In this document: one piece after another, positions 1-7,505 of the stretch
Layout: every line of letters begins with the position of its first letter
Numbering within the stretch: position 1 is the stretch's first letter
NCBI GenBank assembly: GCA_045643185.1
Contig: JAZUKH010000146.1
Location: forward strand, 1 to 10,477
DNA: 10,477 nucleotides
Direction of reading: 5' to 3'
Source of the DNA: RGIG464 sp045643185
GTDB lineage: Bacteria; Myxococcota_A; Bradymonadia; UBA4248
The notes under the pieces: generated by a model
Seen by the model: only the letters and a program-made list of their open reading frames with translations
What the model was told of the DNA's origin: nothing
The model's database searches: none
Made by a program: the position numbers and the translations under genes

Positions 1-59
1 TGCATGTGTTAGGCCTGCCGCCAGCGTTCGTTCTGAGCCAGGATCAAACTCTCCAGTTT
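1..59 (-). rRNA. rrs: 16S rRNA, 5' end (partial, runs off the left edge)
   Basis: The reverse complement carries the universal 16S start AGAGTTTGATCCTGGCTCAG followed by AACGAACGCTGGCGGCAGGC and CTAACACATGCA. By comparison with the E. coli 16S 5' end (seven bases ahead of AGAGTTTG) the mature end falls at about base 59. Only the first ~59 nt lie in the window and the rest of the gene would continue to the left. The proximal promoter and leader are at 60-340 on the same strand. The sequence is typical of proteobacterial-type 16S but too short to place the organism. Confidence 0.97.
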
Positions 60-283
60 GATCTCTTTATATAGAGCCGTTTCACGAAACGGCTATACTT
101 ACTTTAGTCGCCGCGTAGCATGCTACGCGGTCTCATAGATGCTATTTTGCATCCCGAGGTATCTGCGCTGCAGATCCTCTTTTTATTAGGCTCGCACTTC
201 TGCTGCAATCTTTCGATTGCTTTTACGTTTCTTTCTCTTATTCGGTTTTCATCGTGTCATCGGGTTTAGCGCCCGTTGACGAG
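60..283 (-). other. 16S pre-rRNA leader with a series of hairpins
   Basis: This is the transcribed leader between the predicted start (about 283) and the mature 16S. It holds at least four inverted repeats. At 205-220 a 6-bp stem is capped by a GAAA tetraloop on the transcribed strand. At 156-179 there is a stem of about 10 bp with one bulge. At 111-130 there is a perfect 20-bp palindrome (ccgcgtagca/tgctacgcgg). At 75-94 there is a 9-bp stem (agccgtttc/gaaacggct). rRNA leaders commonly carry antitermination and RNase III signals; I did not find a clear boxA, nor a long leader-trailer complement with the bases after the right-hand 16S end. Hairpins are seen directly, roles are inferred. Confidence 0.7.
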
Positions 284-289
284 GGGCGG

Positions 290-340
290 CTTATACGCGT
301 GTAGGTCTAGGTAGTCAACATTTTTTTTATTTTTTTTCGT
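290..340 (-). promoter_or_regulatory. rRNA promoter with UP-like A-tract
   Basis: On the minus strand TTGACT (318-313) and TATAAG (295-290) are separated by exactly 17 bases, a near-consensus sigma-70-type promoter. Directly upstream (319-340) is a run of almost pure A/T on the minus strand (AAAAAAAATAAAAAAAATG), as expected of an UP element bound by the RNA polymerase alpha C-terminal domains. Downstream of the -10 comes a GC-rich discriminator (CCGCCCC), the feature associated with stringent (ppGpp) control of rRNA promoters. The predicted start is near 283. It points into the 16S gene at 1-59, about 224 nt away. Confidence 0.88.
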
Positions 341-513
341 TCCATGAATTTCATGCGGCCTGTCCCCGACCGCACGTGCCACGATGCGCGGATAAAACTC
401 GATGTGTGCCATCAGCGTCAACCGAGCTGAATACATGATGATTTGATCGTTTTTATTTTCTCCTTCTCAATGTGGGAAGGGGCCGGGGGAGTGGGCTAAA
501 ATTGAAGAAAACC

Positions 514-960
514 ATGGAAACATCTAACTTTAATCAACTCGTATCGTTCGTTTTCGGCATTGCGAACGATTGCCTCGTCGATAAATACGACGTCGGCGAT
601 TACCGAAAATCATTCTGCCCATAACTGTCATTCGTCGTTTTGACACGGTTTTGGAGCCCACAAAACAAGCCGTGCTCGCCATGAAAGCCAAGCTCAATGC
701 AGTTGGTCTCAAGAAACAGAACGAAGCCCTTTGCAGAACCGCAGATCAGGCTTTTTGCAATAGTTCGCCTTTCTTTTTCAGCGACCTCAAGTCCCACAAA
801 TCCAAACAGTCGCTCAAACATGATCTCATCGCCTATCTCGACTGATTCTCGGCCAACGTCCTGGATATCATCGACAAATCCAAGTTCCGCAATCAGATCG
901 ATTACCTCGTCGAACAAATATCCTCGCCATTCTCATTGAAAATTCATCAGTCCCGTGATT
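514..960 (+). pseudogene. hsdM: hsdM remnant: N-terminal part of a type I restriction-modification DNA methyltransferase
   Basis: Reading across frames recovers the start of a type I methyltransferase (HsdM N12 helical domain). From ATG 514 it encodes FNQLVSFVFGIANDCLVDKY. After a one-base deletion near 610 it continues ILPITVIRRFDTVLEPTKQA and later HDLIAYLD. The next codon, 843-845, is TGA where the family usually has Gly (D-G-F-S-x-N-V). The frame continues FSANVLDIIDK and KFRNQIDYLVEQ. Further single-base deletions near 918 and 941 separate ILAILIE and FISPVI. HsdM proteins are around 500 residues; only about 150 are recognisable and the S-adenosylmethionine-binding and NPPF/Y catalytic motifs are absent. 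The domain packs against HsdS in intact systems. No hsdR or hsdS is visible. It lies divergent from the rRNA promoter with no clear ribosome-binding site. Confidence 0.87.
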
Positions 961-1047
961 AAATATTGCGCCTCGCGAGCACCTTGCTCCCTATTTGTGG
1001 ACACGATCAAGTATTACCCCTCCCTTTCAAATAAACTGTTAATTTTC

Positions 1048-1052
1048 AGGAG
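1048..1052 (+). promoter_or_regulatory. Ribosome-binding site of the ankyrin lipoprotein gene
   Basis: AGGAG sits 8 bases before ATG 1061 and complements the CCTCCTTT 16S 3' end seen at the right edge of the window. It fixes the start so that a complete lipoprotein signal peptide follows. Confidence 0.85.
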
Positions 1053-1060
1053 CTCACATC

Positions 1061-4000
1061 ATGAAAAAGTGTTGCTTGATATTATGTTTGACTGCAGCTC
1101 TATTAGGTTGCAATCACACTACGCGCGTACAAGCACCTGACATTGATGAAGCGCAAAATCAGACAACTGAACCGTTGAATATCAACGTCGCCGATCTCCA
1201 CGTCGATTATTGCGAAAACGGTTATTCATTCTGCGAGCTAAACCGAAAACAGATCGACCGATTACTCGCGCTCGGTCAAACCACGAACATGCGCAACACG
1301 TCCGATATGACGCCGCTCATGATGGTCTCGGATGTCGAAACTGCCAAATACCTGATCGATAACGGGGCTGACGTTAATGCCCGGGACCAGGGCGGCAAAA
1401 CTGCACTCATGTACGCCTCCGGACGGGGAAAGACCGACCTCGTAAAGTTCCTTATCCAGAGCGGTGCCGATGTCAACATCACGGATGACCAAGGCAGGTC
1501 CGCATTGAACATCAGCGCTCTGGATGCAGAAGGATTTAATGCACTGCTCGATGCTGGCGCCGATCCAAATGTGGCAAATCAATGTGGCATCACGGCATTA
1601 TATCGCGCGCCGAATGCCCAAACGGTCAAACGACTCATCGAGGCTGGCGTCGATGTCAACGCACCTAATAAGAATTGTTACAATGCCGTTGCAAGTCAGC
1701 TGGGGGCTGTAGACTCGATTGCGTTTACGCTGAACGGCCGGCCAAAAGATTATAGCCCGTCGGACCAGTGCGCACGAACGCCGTTATTTTATGTTCACGA
1801 TGCTGAAAGCGCAAAACTATTGCTGGCTGCCGGGGCTGATGCCAAAGCGACTGATTGCGAAGGCACGACCGTGCTCATGAGAAATGACCTCGATGCAGAG
1901 ACCTTCGCGATACTTCTCGATGCCGGTGCCGACCCGGTCGCCCAAAGCAAGTTCTCATGGACACCGATTCACTTCGCACCTGATGCGCAAACCGTACAGC
2001 GGCTCGTTGACGCGGGTGCTCAAATTAACAAAACAAAGGCTAATTTAAATCCACTCATGCAGGCTGCTTACCTCAATCGTGCCGATGTCGTCCAAAAATT
2101 ACTCGAACTTGGCACGGATGCCAAAGAAATCAGCCCACTTTCCACATCCCCCATCGAATATGCAGGCCGTCTCGATATCGTCAAAATGCTCGCGGATGCC
2201 GGTGCAGATCTCGAAGATGCTCTCTACTATGTCGATGACGCCGAATCGATGCAATATCTCATTTCCAGAAATTCTTTTATCAAAGAAGACATTGAAGAAA
2301 CTGATCTGACACGATCAGGGGACAAAAGGTTTGTCGATGGACATGACATCTATTTCTGGCATTCCAGACCTGCAGACGTCGTCAAAGTATTGTTAGATTC
2401 CGGCACTCGTCTATATAAAAGCGATATCGGTTGGGCTGCACAAAATGGCGATGTCGATAGTTTAAACGCCATTTTTGATTATTTAAAAAACAGCGGCATC
2501 TCGTTTATCAGCACAAGTGAAGCTCTCACTGACGATGAACGACATGCATTGCTTGACAATAAGAGTCTTTCTATTGAACGGAAAATTGAAATACTGAGCC
2601 AAAAGCATCACATTTCCACGGAAACCGCCAAAGTGCTTTGTCGGCTTCAAGTCTACGAATCCAAGGATATGGATGATCTCCTCATAGCCGCCTTGTTTGC
2701 GTCAAAAGATCACAAAACGGTTGAATGTATTATGAACGCTGCGTCAACTTTTGGCTCGACGGAGTTTATTCATAAATTAAATAATTCTAAAAAATCTATT
2801 TTTTATTATGTCAAAGATATCGAATCTGCCCAAATAATGCTCGATGCCGGCGTCGATATCAATACAAATAGTGACAGGTACAACCCCATTTTAGCCGCAG
2901 TCAACGGCATTCTTGTTGACAGTCCCTTACCAATGCATGGCGGACACAGGGTCTACATCGACGGCTATACGCAATTTCTCATCGACCACGGAGCCGTTCC
3001 ACATGTTCAAGATAAAAAAGGTAAAACGCCATGGATGCTCGCCGATCACTTGGATACCATTTTAGCATTGCTTAAGGCTGGTGCCGATGTCAACGAAACT
3101 GACAATCATGGACAAACCAAGCTCATGCACACAAAGCGATCGGAAATTGCCAAGCTGCTCATAGATAATGGCGCGGATGTCAATGCAAAAGATAATAATG
3201 GCAAAACAGCCCTTCATCACGTAGCCTCCCTGCACAACGACGGCTATTATGAACGAGAGTCGATGATAACAAATCTCGAGATCGCCAAATTGCTGATCGC
3301 TTCCGGTGCCGATGTCAATGCAGCCAATGACGAAGGTCTACCCCCCATTTTAGCCATGCCTTTTGAATCCCCGGACGAAAATGAGACCATTTACCCGCTA
3401 AGAAGTCTACTGATCGATGCCGGTGCAGACCTCAACGTAAAAACGCTGGATGGCGTGACACCGTTGATGTTCGCAGAACCCTACACGGTTCAACGAATGA
3501 TCGATGCCGGGGTGAACATCAATGATGCTGACAACAACGGCAAAACACCGCTCATATATGCAGCAGAACACGATATTTATAACTCAAACGTGGTAAAAGA
3601 CTATCAGGATGGCGACGAAAAAATCAAAAAACAATTGGATTATTACTACCAATACAGCTTGGGGCTCACGGTAAAAGCACTCATTGACGCCGGCGCTAAC
3701 GTCAATGCCTCAGATATCAATGGTGATACGGCATTAATGAAGGCTTTGGACAGCAAAAATCCAAATACAGTAAAAATGCTGATCGATGCAGGTGCGGATC
3801 TCCAGGCAGTCAATAAAGATGGCGATAACATATTGATGTTAGCCAGTAAAAACGGCAATTTGGATCTTGTCAAAATGCTGATCGAACGAGGCGTTGACTT
3901 AAACATAAAAAATAGCTTAGGCAACACGGCTCTCATGTTGGCACTCGACAGTGCCGCACAGTATAAAAAAACGGCAACCGCTCAGAGTTGCAGGGATGTA

Positions 4001-4957
4001 GCAAAGCTGTTGATTCAGTCTGGGGCAGATATTTATGTAAAAAATAACGACGAATCGACAGTCTTATTACAAGCAGTCCGCGCAAATGATAAAGAAATCG
4101 TTGAACACCTCATTCAACGCGGCATCGATGTCAATGCAGGATCTCCGCTTTGGTTTGCTGCTGATAAAGGTAATCCTGATATCGTCCACATGCTCCTCAA
4201 GGCGGGTGCCAACCCAAATATCCAGCTTAAAGAAGAAAGCTATCATTCCGAAAACACGCCGCTATTGCACCAAGCAATCGATAATTGTCAGAATCCTTTT
4301 AACACAAATCCATATTACTGCGAATTAGTGAAAGAACTTGTCAAAGCCGGCGCTGATATAAATGTCCTCAATAAAGCCGATTTTTCCGGCCCAATCCCAC
4401 CTATTTATGCAATTATTAAAAGCATTAATTGGGCAAAACGCAACACTTTATACACTGAACAAAAATTTGACCAACTGAAATCTCTCCTGCCATTTTTTAT
4501 CGAGTCAGGCGCAGATCTCCATTTTACAGACGATGACGGCTACAGTTTATTAACCAAAACCGTTAGCTTTCACGCCGAAAACCTTAGCATTCACGACCTT
4601 GAATCGGCAAAACTGCTCATCAAAGCAGGTCTTGATGTCAATGCAAAAGACGACAATGGCAAAACAGCGCTCTTTTATACGTTGAATGCCCAAGATAGAC
4701 AGGTCCAGATCGATATGGAGCTCGCAGAGTATCTCATTCAGGCAGGCGCCAATACGAACGTCAAAAATAACGATGGTGATACGCTGCTCGACATAGTAAA
4801 TCGCACCCTTGCCAGCCGTAAACAAGCGTTGTCTAAATCGACTGACGGCCGTTTCATTAAGTCGTTCTCAAAGGACATCGAGAGTCTAAATGCATTCCAG
4901 ACGATGCTCAAAAAGGCCGGTGCACGCCCGTCGAAAAATAAAAATAAAACAAAATGA
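1061..4957 (+). CDS. Giant ankyrin-repeat lipoprotein
   Basis: A 1298-residue protein that begins with a lipoprotein signal peptide: basic MKK, hydrophobic core and lipobox LLGC with Cys17. Asn18 follows the Cys, so outer-membrane sorting is likely. From about residue 82 to 1290 it is a nearly continuous ankyrin array, recognised by repeated G-x-T-A/P-L and LL-x-x-GADVNA motifs. Many units are shortened to about 28-30 residues instead of the usual 33 because the turn between the helices is cut (for example APDAQTVQRLVDAGAQIN). A stretch at about 405-570 is poorly repeat-like and may be a degenerate or distinct domain. Two distant units (about 706-716 and 1192-1202) are nearly identical at DNA level, suggesting internal duplication. 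Ankyrin arrays bind proteins; no enzymatic domain is visible. The stop is TGA. The partner is unknown. Confidence 0.93.
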   Translation: MKKCCLILCLTAALLGCNHTTRVQAPDIDEAQNQTTEPLNINVADLHVDYCENGYSFCELNRKQIDRLLALGQTTNMRNTSDMTPLMMVSDVETAKYLIDNGADVNARDQGGKTALMYASGRGKTDLVKFLIQSGADVNITDDQGRSALNISALDAEGFNALLDAGADPNVANQCGITALYRAPNAQTVKRLIEAGVDVNAPNKNCYNAVASQLGAVDSIAFTLNGRPKDYSPSDQCARTPLFYVHDAESAKLLLAAGADAKATDCEGTTVLMRNDLDAETFAILLDAGADPVAQSKFSWTPIHFAPDAQTVQRLVDAGAQINKTKANLNPLMQAAYLNRADVVQKLLELGTDAKEISPLSTSPIEYAGRLDIVKMLADAGADLEDALYYVDDAESMQYLISRNSFIKEDIEETDLTRSGDKRFVDGHDIYFWHSRPADVVKVLLDSGTRLYKSDIGWAAQNGDVDSLNAIFDYLKNSGISFISTSEALTDDERHALLDNKSLSIERKIEILSQKHHISTETAKVLCRLQVYESKDMDDLLIAALFASKDHKTVECIMNAASTFGSTEFIHKLNNSKKSIFYYVKDIESAQIMLDAGVDINTNSDRYNPILAAVNGILVDSPLPMHGGHRVYIDGYTQFLIDHGAVPHVQDKKGKTPWMLADHLDTILALLKAGADVNETDNHGQTKLMHTKRSEIAKLLIDNGADVNAKDNNGKTALHHVASLHNDGYYERESMITNLEIAKLLIASGADVNAANDEGLPPILAMPFESPDENETIYPLRSLLIDAGADLNVKTLDGVTPLMFAEPYTVQRMIDAGVNINDADNNGKTPLIYAAEHDIYNSNVVKDYQDGDEKIKKQLDYYYQYSLGLTVKALIDAGANVNASDINGDTALMKALDSKNPNTVKMLIDAGADLQAVNKDGDNILMLASKNGNLDLVKMLIERGVDLNIKNSLGNTALMLALDSAAQYKKTATAQSCRDVAKLLIQSGADIYVKNNDESTVLLQAVRANDKEIVEHLIQRGIDVNAGSPLWFAADKGNPDIVHMLLKAGANPNIQLKEESYHSENTPLLHQAIDNCQNPFNTNPYYCELVKELVKAGADINVLNKADFSGPIPPIYAIIKSINWAKRNTLYTEQKFDQLKSLLPFFIESGADLHFTDDDGYSLLTKTVSFHAENLSIHDLESAKLLIKAGLDVNAKDDNGKTALFYTLNAQDRQVQIDMELAEYLIQAGANTNVKNNDGDTLLDIVNRTLASRKQALSKSTDGRFIKSFSKDIESLNAFQTMLKKAGARPSKNKNKTK

Positions 4958-5198
4958 CGCCAGCGCCCCCCGCATAGTCGAGCAGCAACAAACGTGGTTA
5001 CTGAAAACCGTTTCTACACCGCAAAAGGCGTCATAGTAGCGATGATACACACTTTTAATTTGATTTTTGGGATGCTGCGTTGCATGCAACGCAGCTACTC
5101 GCCTATGCGCCTGTGGCGCATACGGCTCGTAAATGCCGCTATTGCTTTGCAATACGCAGCATCTTTTTGACTTTATACACTTTTGGAGACCTCTTATC
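4958..5198 (+). other. Intergenic spacer with nested hairpin array
   Basis: No convincing gene lies here. The right half is almost entirely inverted repeats. There is a perfect 22-bp palindrome at 5074-5095, a stem tatgcgcc/ggcgcata with a 3-base loop at 5104-5122, and a stem tattgc/gcaata with a ttt loop at 5140-5154. The outer arms gatgctgcgt (5071-5080) and acgcagcatc (5154-5163) also pair perfectly and would enclose everything, so at least two alternative folds exist. The left half also has an 8-bp inverted repeat (4954-4961 with 5027-5034). Confidence 0.75.
5133..5168 (+). terminator. Possible intrinsic terminator after the ankyrin gene
   Basis: A stem running from about 5133 to 5162 (inner tattgc/gcaata, outer atgc/gcat arms with one bulge and one mismatch) is followed by TTTTT at 5164-5168 on the plus strand. 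It could end the ankyrin transcript, about 180 bases downstream of its stop, and separate it from the next lipoprotein. Because the same bases can pair with 5071-5080, termination might depend on folding. Confidence 0.4.
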
Positions 5199-6188
5199 AT
5201 GACAAATTACCGTTTCTGGATACAAGCCAGCTGCATTTTATTACTTTTCTGTGCTCCTTCATGCAAGAAAACCGTTGACCAGCCAAAACCGGATGACATC
5301 CAAGCAGTAGAAGTCCCAGCACCAGAAGCCTCTGCAGCAAAACCTGAAACAGAATCTGCCGCAAACACCGAAATTGCTCAACCCTCGGCAAATGACCATG
5401 CCACTGCCAGAAAATGTCCCGCCAATCCCGCTGATCCCGATGGCCTGTATCGAGATTTCTTTGACTGCGATACCCCCTTCCCGATGAAGGATGGCAAAGC
5501 AGCGAAATACGATAAATCATGGAAAGAAGGTGATGACGGCGCCGGCATGGATGGCTACGAATTCACCGAAATCACCCAGGAATTCATCGATGAATACAAA
5601 AAACGCCTTGAGGCTGCCGGCTATACGAACGACAGGCCTGTAGAAGCTCCGCCGATTTATCAAAAAAAACTCAGTGAAACGTCAGAATATCGAGTTGATC
5701 TGACGGACAATTTGTGCAAAGAGTGGATGGATGATTGTGATGACACGAAGAAAACGGGAAAACTGACGGTCGAAACGACCCTCATGACGTTTGATCCGCC
5801 CGAAGAACCGGAGCCTGAACAACCGGCACCGGATGCCGAAAAGATCAAAGCCGCTTACAGCAACCCTGCCGATCCAGACAAACTCTATGCAGGCCTTCCA
5901 CAGCCCTGCATTTTCCCAATGAAAGACGGCAAAGCCTTACAATATGGCTCAAAAAACGATTTGCTCGACGATCCAAACGCCAGAGACCCCGGAAAACTGG
6001 CCTACACCTTTGGCAGTACCGAGAATTTTGATATCCTCGACTTTATCGAAAAAGAATTCACAAATCAGCTCGTAGCCGCCGGTTTTGATAACAGTAGTTT
6101 GACCAAAAAGACTGACGACGGTTTCTGCTCCGTCAGCTGGGACTCCGGCGAGGGTGAACTCATTTTGAGATTTTACATCCAGGAATAA
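5199..6188 (+). CDS. Lipoprotein with two copies of an unrecognised domain
   Basis: A 329-residue protein. ATG 5199 is chosen over an upstream in-frame ATG at 5133, because the latter would start inside the hairpin array while 5199 follows GGAG (5185-5188) and starts a signal peptide. The hydrophobic core is SCILLLFCAPSC and Cys22 is the likely lipid site, with an atypical lipobox (APSC, Pro at -2). A Pro/Ala/Glu-rich linker (about 28-72) leads to two homologous units of roughly 110-120 residues. Both units contain NPADPDxLY and FPMKDGKA, at about 76-101 and 222-246, then an acidic stretch and an AAGY/AAGF helix end at about 139-142 and 293-296. An acidic Pro/Glu-rich linker (about 198-215) joins them. 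I do not recognise the domain and no catalytic motif is evident. It follows the ankyrin lipoprotein on the same strand but a possible terminator lies between them. Confidence 0.88.
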   Translation: MTNYRFWIQASCILLLFCAPSCKKTVDQPKPDDIQAVEVPAPEASAAKPETESAANTEIAQPSANDHATARKCPANPADPDGLYRDFFDCDTPFPMKDGKAAKYDKSWKEGDDGAGMDGYEFTEITQEFIDEYKKRLEAAGYTNDRPVEAPPIYQKKLSETSEYRVDLTDNLCKEWMDDCDDTKKTGKLTVETTLMTFDPPEEPEPEQPAPDAEKIKAAYSNPADPDKLYAGLPQPCIFPMKDGKALQYGSKNDLLDDPNARDPGKLAYTFGSTENFDILDFIEKEFTNQLVAAGFDNSSLTKKTDDGFCSVSWDSGEGELILRFYIQE

Positions 6189-6412
6189 TCGATTGCCCAA
6201 AATGGGGCGTGACAAAATAGACTGAATATTGCGGTCATGTTTGCGAACGCTCCATCCCTCCTGCGCAGCTTTTTATTGTTGTGAGCACAGTTAATGTGAA
6301 TATTCAATCGGCTGGAAGCCGATGTTTTACATAACCGGGGGGGAGGGGATAGCGCAAAACGCCGTGCCTCCGGGCGTAATGCGATCTCCAAAAATGCGGC
6401 TGGATGCAGGAG
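6189..6412. other. Intergenic region between convergent genes, with small hairpins
   Basis: No gene is supported here. A hairpin atcggct/agccgat with a 3-base loop (6307-6323) followed by GTTTTA could be a weak terminator for the plus-strand lipoprotein. A G-run and a further hairpin, gagctatt/aatagctc at 6410-6427, overlap the 3' end of the minus-strand small gene; the latter lacks a U-tract and is not called a terminator. Confidence 0.5.
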
Positions 6413-6724
6413 CTATTTTAATAGCTCATAACAATCCGGAATGTTGTGGTAATTAATCTCGTATAAACACCCTTCATCAGGTATTTCCAAATCATGATCC
6501 CCTATATCCTGAAGAATTTGGTGCACTTTTACAACACAAACATAATATTCTTCATAATCAGGATCATCTTCGTCCAATCCATTTTCACTTTCATATGCTG
6601 TTTCATATGAAGCATAGATGGTTGCCTTGTCATTCCATACCAGTTTGAACAATTCTGTTCTAGATTCTCGTAAACTGCGAATGAATGGTGACAGGTTCTC
6701 TTTTTCGATATTATTAAACCACAT
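6413..6724 (-). CDS. Small acidic protein, candidate immunity protein of the Ntox50-like toxin
   Basis: A 103-residue cytoplasmic-type protein with no signal peptide, rich in Asp and Glu (for example NGLDEDDPDYEEYY at about residues 48-61) and aromatic residues. The C-terminal motif is YEINYHNIPDCYELL. The start at 6724 is supported by AGGAG (6737-6733) 8 bases upstream. It begins 14 bases after the stop of the toxin-domain remnant on the same strand, the standard toxin-then-immunity order of polymorphic toxin systems, where the small downstream gene neutralises the toxin in the producing or kin cell. Local base composition is AT-rich like the toxin fragment and unlike the flanking genes, suggesting the two moved together. 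I do not recognise its family; the immunity role is inferred from position, size and acidity. It is intact although the toxin is broken. Confidence 0.78.
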   Translation of the reverse strand: MWFNNIEKENLSPFIRSLRESRTELFKLVWNDKATIYASYETAYESENGLDEDDPDYEEYYVCVVKVHQILQDIGDHDLEIPDEGCLYEINYHNIPDCYELLK

Positions 6725-6738
6725 CTTCTTTTCTCCTA

Positions 6739-7090
6739 TCAGGGATGAGCAGGCACAATGTGTGTACCTTTTTTTGAATAGTGAATTGTCCCTTTATTGG
6801 TTGGTAATCTAATTGATGGGTCATTACCATCAACCCAGATGCCAATATTCTTTTCAAATGTAACTATTTCCTTTTGGATTAGGGAATACGCCCGTTCCAG
6901 ATTTTTCTTGAATCAGGTTCTTTGCTTCATCCATCGAAAGTGTCAGCTCCGATCTATCTGGAACGAAGTTCTTATGTCCAGGAATATGCTTTCCCTGCTT
7001 GTCCTTCTGTAATTTTGTTGGAAAACCATTAACATATTTTTCTCCATTTTCCCAAGTAATAACAGCACTTTCTGATAAGGAAAGGCTATA
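6739..7090 (-). pseudogene. Truncated, frameshifted polymorphic toxin C-terminal domain (Ntox50-like)
   Basis: Two overlapping reading frames together give one domain. Frame one (7090 to about 6880) contains WENGEKYVNGFPTK, KQGKHIPGHKNF and LIQEKSGTG. Frame two (about 6880 to stop TGA 6741-6739) contains KEIVTFEKNIGIWVDG, PTNKGTIHYSKKG and THIVPAHP. The KQ-x-KHI-x-G start and the HYSKKGxHIVP end are what I recognise as polymorphic toxin type 50 (Ntox50), a predicted RNase-type C-terminal toxin also found on some phage structural proteins. A shift of one base between about 6890 and 6870 joins the frames. The upstream delivery region is missing: frame one hits TGA at 7093-7091, exactly where the sequence becomes GC-rich. 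No start codon or ribosome-binding site is seen. It is either a dead fragment or, less likely, a C-terminal cassette left by recombination; the frameshift could also be a sequencing error. Confidence 0.72.
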
Positions 7091-7389
7091 TCAACCGTGC
7101 CCGTTTTGCCTTCGGCTTCGACGGACGCGGTTATGCAAGCACCGGCGTTCCCGGTGCGCATCTTCCAGCCGCCTATTTTCCATACGTTCTGCGCCTTCAT
7201 TTGTATTTTATGACACGCGCTTCAAACGCTTTGCGCTCTCAGCTGAAATATACATTGCCTGACGATACCCCAAAGCCCAGTTGAGCTACAACTCAATTTG
7301 TTCTAGAACACCGTGTATCGCGCAGTGATAGAGTTTTGCTATCCACCGGGGCGTTGCGGGGCGGTGCCCCGCAGAGAGGGTAGCGACGT

Positions 7390-7451
7390 ATTTGGCGCAA
7401 ATTTCACATAGAGACGCATTTTTTGCGTCTCTACGTGAAATAGAGCCAAAT
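7390..7451. repeat. Imperfect long inverted repeat with TAGAGACG core
   Basis: Arms of about 29 bases (7390-7418 and 7424-7451) pair around a T5 loop. The inner ten base pairs tagagacgca/tgcgtctcta are perfect, then one mismatch, then ttcac-type pairing outward with a small internal loop, then ttggc/gccaa. The TAGAGACG...CGTCTCTA core is shared with the perfect inverted repeat at 10384-10427. This points to a dispersed palindromic repeat family (REP- or MITE-like). Confidence 0.75.
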
Positions 7452-7505
7452 AGACGCGTAGGGGGAGACTTTCCCCCCCAAAAAAAAGCTATTCTTTTAT
7501 TGTAT

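Noticed and set aside
156..184. Hairpin plus TTTTTA on the plus strand as an intrinsic terminator
   Set aside because: No plus-strand gene precedes it; it lies within the minus-strand rRNA leader and is better read as a leader hairpin.
843..845. TGA within the hsdM remnant read as glycine (recoded UGA)
   Set aside because: Intact genes here use GGN for glycine and TGA as a true stop (ankyrin and phosphatase genes), and the fragment also has frameshifts, so it is a nonsense change.
600..917. 105-residue open frame on the minus strand
   Set aside because: It is the antisense shadow of the hsdM remnant, whose plus-strand stitched translation matches a known family.
5071..5168. Repeat array considered as CRISPR
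   Set aside because: The units are different hairpins without equal-length repeats or spacers, and no cas gene is present.
6410..6427. Hairpin at the end of the small acidic gene as terminator
   Set aside because: It overlaps the stop codon and is not followed by a U-run on the transcribed strand.
6943..7200. 85-residue minus-strand frame starting at ATG 7200
   Set aside because: It crosses the composition junction and runs through the toxin region in the wrong frame, and it has no ribosome-binding site.
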